Assembly: GCA_029558215.1 (NCBI GenBank) | Contig: JAKQFZ010001223.1 | Coordinates: 1 to 6,855 of the forward strand | Source: Candidatus Omnitrophota bacterium | GTDB taxonomy: Bacteria; Hinthialibacterota; Hinthialibacteria; JAKQFZ01 | DNA: 6,855 bases | Direction of reading: 5' to 3' | Part shown: one piece after another, positions 6,352-6,855 of the stretch | How the letters are laid out: each line of letters opens with the position of its first letter | Position numbering within the stretch: the stretch's first letter is position 1 | Notes under the pieces: model-generated | Seen by the model: the letters and a program-made list of their open reading frames with translations, nothing else | Databases searched by the model: none | What the model was told of the DNA's origin: nothing | Made by a program: the position numbers and the translations under genes

Positions 6352-6555
6352 GCAGGTTAGCACCTGCAGGCATGTGGGCTATGCCCACTCCCTTGAACGC
6401 TTGCTCGGTAAATGACGCGCTTCTTCTTGACTGAGTTTCACCAGGAGCAGGTTAGCACCTGCGGGCATGTGGGCTATGCCCACTCCCTTGAACGCTTGCT
6501 CGGTAAATGACGCGCTTCCTCTGGACTGAGTTTCACCAGGAGCAGGCCAGCACCT
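6351..6555. repeat. 95-bp tandem repeat, 2.16 copies, with internal hairpins
   Basis: Copy 1 spans 6351-6445 and copy 2 spans 6446-6540; they differ at only three positions (6368/6463, 6424/6519, 6428/6523). A third copy starts at 6541 but is recognisable only for about 15 bases, with 13 matching. Each full copy holds two perfect stems: GCAGGT with ACCTGC around TAGC (6352-6367, 6447-6462), and GTGGGC with GCCCAC around TAT (6374-6388, 6469-6483). The second stem competes with an alternative, GGGCAT with ATGCCC, which is one pair longer in copy 2 because of the A-to-G change at 6463. It starts on the last base of the reductase stop codon and lies between converging genes. It resembles REP/BIME-type elements; no T-run supports a simple terminator. 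The period, 95, is not a multiple of three, and no coding is seen. Confidence 0.9.
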
Positions 6556-6587
6556 ACTCACAGAAACGTCCTTGAGCCGGAGTGCAT

Positions 6588-6597
6588 CTACCGGTAG
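6588..6597. repeat. Perfect 10-bp palindrome CTACCGGTAG
   Basis: The ten bases are identical on both strands. The palindrome contains the TAG stop codon of the right-edge minus-strand frame. A perfect 10-bp palindrome is only mildly unusual in a window of this size. Confidence 0.3.
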
Positions 6598-6855
6598 TCA
6601 ACACAGTGTTGTTGAGCAACACTGCTCAATTCCTCAAAGCAAAGATCAGAGAGATATCTTGGCAGGATTCGAGGATAGGAATCATATCGGCTTGCTTGTC
6701 CGGTCACGGCGAACGAACGTTTCGGCACTCGCTGTCCGACGAGTTCGCAGCCGTCCTCAATGCGGATGTAGGCCGTGGCTGAACCGATTCCATGGGCAGC
6801 GTCCCGAATTCGATAACTGGTGTTGGCCTGCCATCGGGAAGGCGGCGTAGAGTCG
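6588..6855 (-). CDS. C-terminal part of a probable secreted protein with an OB-fold-like domain (5' end off the window)
   Basis: The minus-strand frame is open from the right edge (first full codon at 6854-6852) to a TAG at 6590-6588, giving 88 residues with no start visible. It reads as protein: WQANTSYRIRDA (8-19), then ATAYIRIEDGCELVGQ (26-41), then KRSFAVTGQASRYDS (45-59) and RILPRYLSDL (62-71). The order of a strand-rich segment, LVGQ.VP, VTG..S.YDS and ILPR..SD matches OB-fold-type domains I recall from bacterial secreted and surface proteins. The loop normally found between YDS and ILPR looks shortened, and the last 17 residues show no sorting signal. It may therefore be a decaying fragment or simply a short C-terminus. 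It converges on the aldo/keto reductase, with the tandem repeat between. The family call rests on memory of the pattern only. Confidence 0.45.
   Translation of the reverse strand, partial: DSTPPSRWQANTSYRIRDAAHGIGSATAYIRIEDGCELVGQRVPKRSFAVTGQASRYDSYPRILPRYLSDLCFEELSSVAQQHCVDYR
6600..6629. repeat. Three overlapping, mutually exclusive inverted repeats
   Basis: AACAC (6600-6604) pairs with GTGTT (6606-6610). AGTGTTG (6605-6611) pairs with CAACACT (6617-6623) around TTGAG. TTGAGCA (6612-6618) pairs with TGCTCAA (6623-6629) around ACAC. All are perfect, and each shares bases with the next, so only some can form at once. They fall in the last codons of the right-edge minus-strand frame. No T-run follows on either strand. 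Confidence 0.6.

Noticed and set aside
6351..6555. CRISPR array or integron attC site
   Set aside because: The whole 95-bp unit repeats without unique spacers, so it is not CRISPR; no R and L core-site layout of attC is present and there is no integrase.
6582..6782. Plus-strand frame with SGHGERT, looking faintly like a P-loop of a ParA/BY-kinase ATPase
   Set aside because: The lysine of the P-loop is absent, the frame stops after 66 codons, and the opposite strand gives a better protein pattern over the same bases.
6572..6850. Plus-strand frame of 92 codons at the right edge
   Set aside because: Composition rich in Arg, Cys and Trp with no pattern; a shadow of the minus-strand frame.

Overview
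The window looks like bacterial chromosome of middling GC content. A TPR lipoprotein with a lipobox, a polytopic STT3-like membrane protein and a fragment of a probable secreted OB-fold protein suggest an envelope-rich, probably Gram-negative lineage. The OB-fold fragment resembles domains I associate with Bacteroidota, Planctomycetota and candidate phyla such as Sumerlaeota or Hydrogenedentota. No rRNA, tRNA or marker gene is visible, so the taxon is not determined.

Layout. The left edge (1-344) holds the probable start of a minus-strand membrane protein running off the window, an imperfect palindrome and two hairpins. Bases 345-3972 carry a tight two-gene minus-strand operon: a TPR lipoprotein is transcribed first, followed after a one-base gap by a large multi-pass protein. 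Its membrane part and periplasmic part align, motif by motif, with the STT3 oligosaccharyltransferase family, but the expected catalytic and sequon-binding motifs are replaced and a TPR is added at the C-terminus. A divergent intergenic region (3973-4263) separates this operon from a plus-strand pair: a zinc-dependent sorbitol-dehydrogenase-like MDR enzyme and an aldo/keto reductase, probably one transcription unit driven by a recognisable -35/-10 promoter.

Directly after the reductase stop codon lies a 95-bp tandem repeat (two full copies plus a 15-bp start of a third), each full copy with two perfect short hairpins. The right edge (6588-6855) has an open minus-strand frame, the C-terminal part of a protein that reads like an OB-fold-type domain. 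Its 3' end contains three mutually exclusive inverted repeats.

Working together: the minus operon is plausibly an envelope glycan or glycoconjugate transfer module with a TPR lipoprotein partner (inference). The plus pair is plausibly a sugar or polyol redox pair. Nothing in the sequence ties the two units to one pathway beyond adjacency. The most notable item is the divergent STT3-like protein and its lipoprotein partner.
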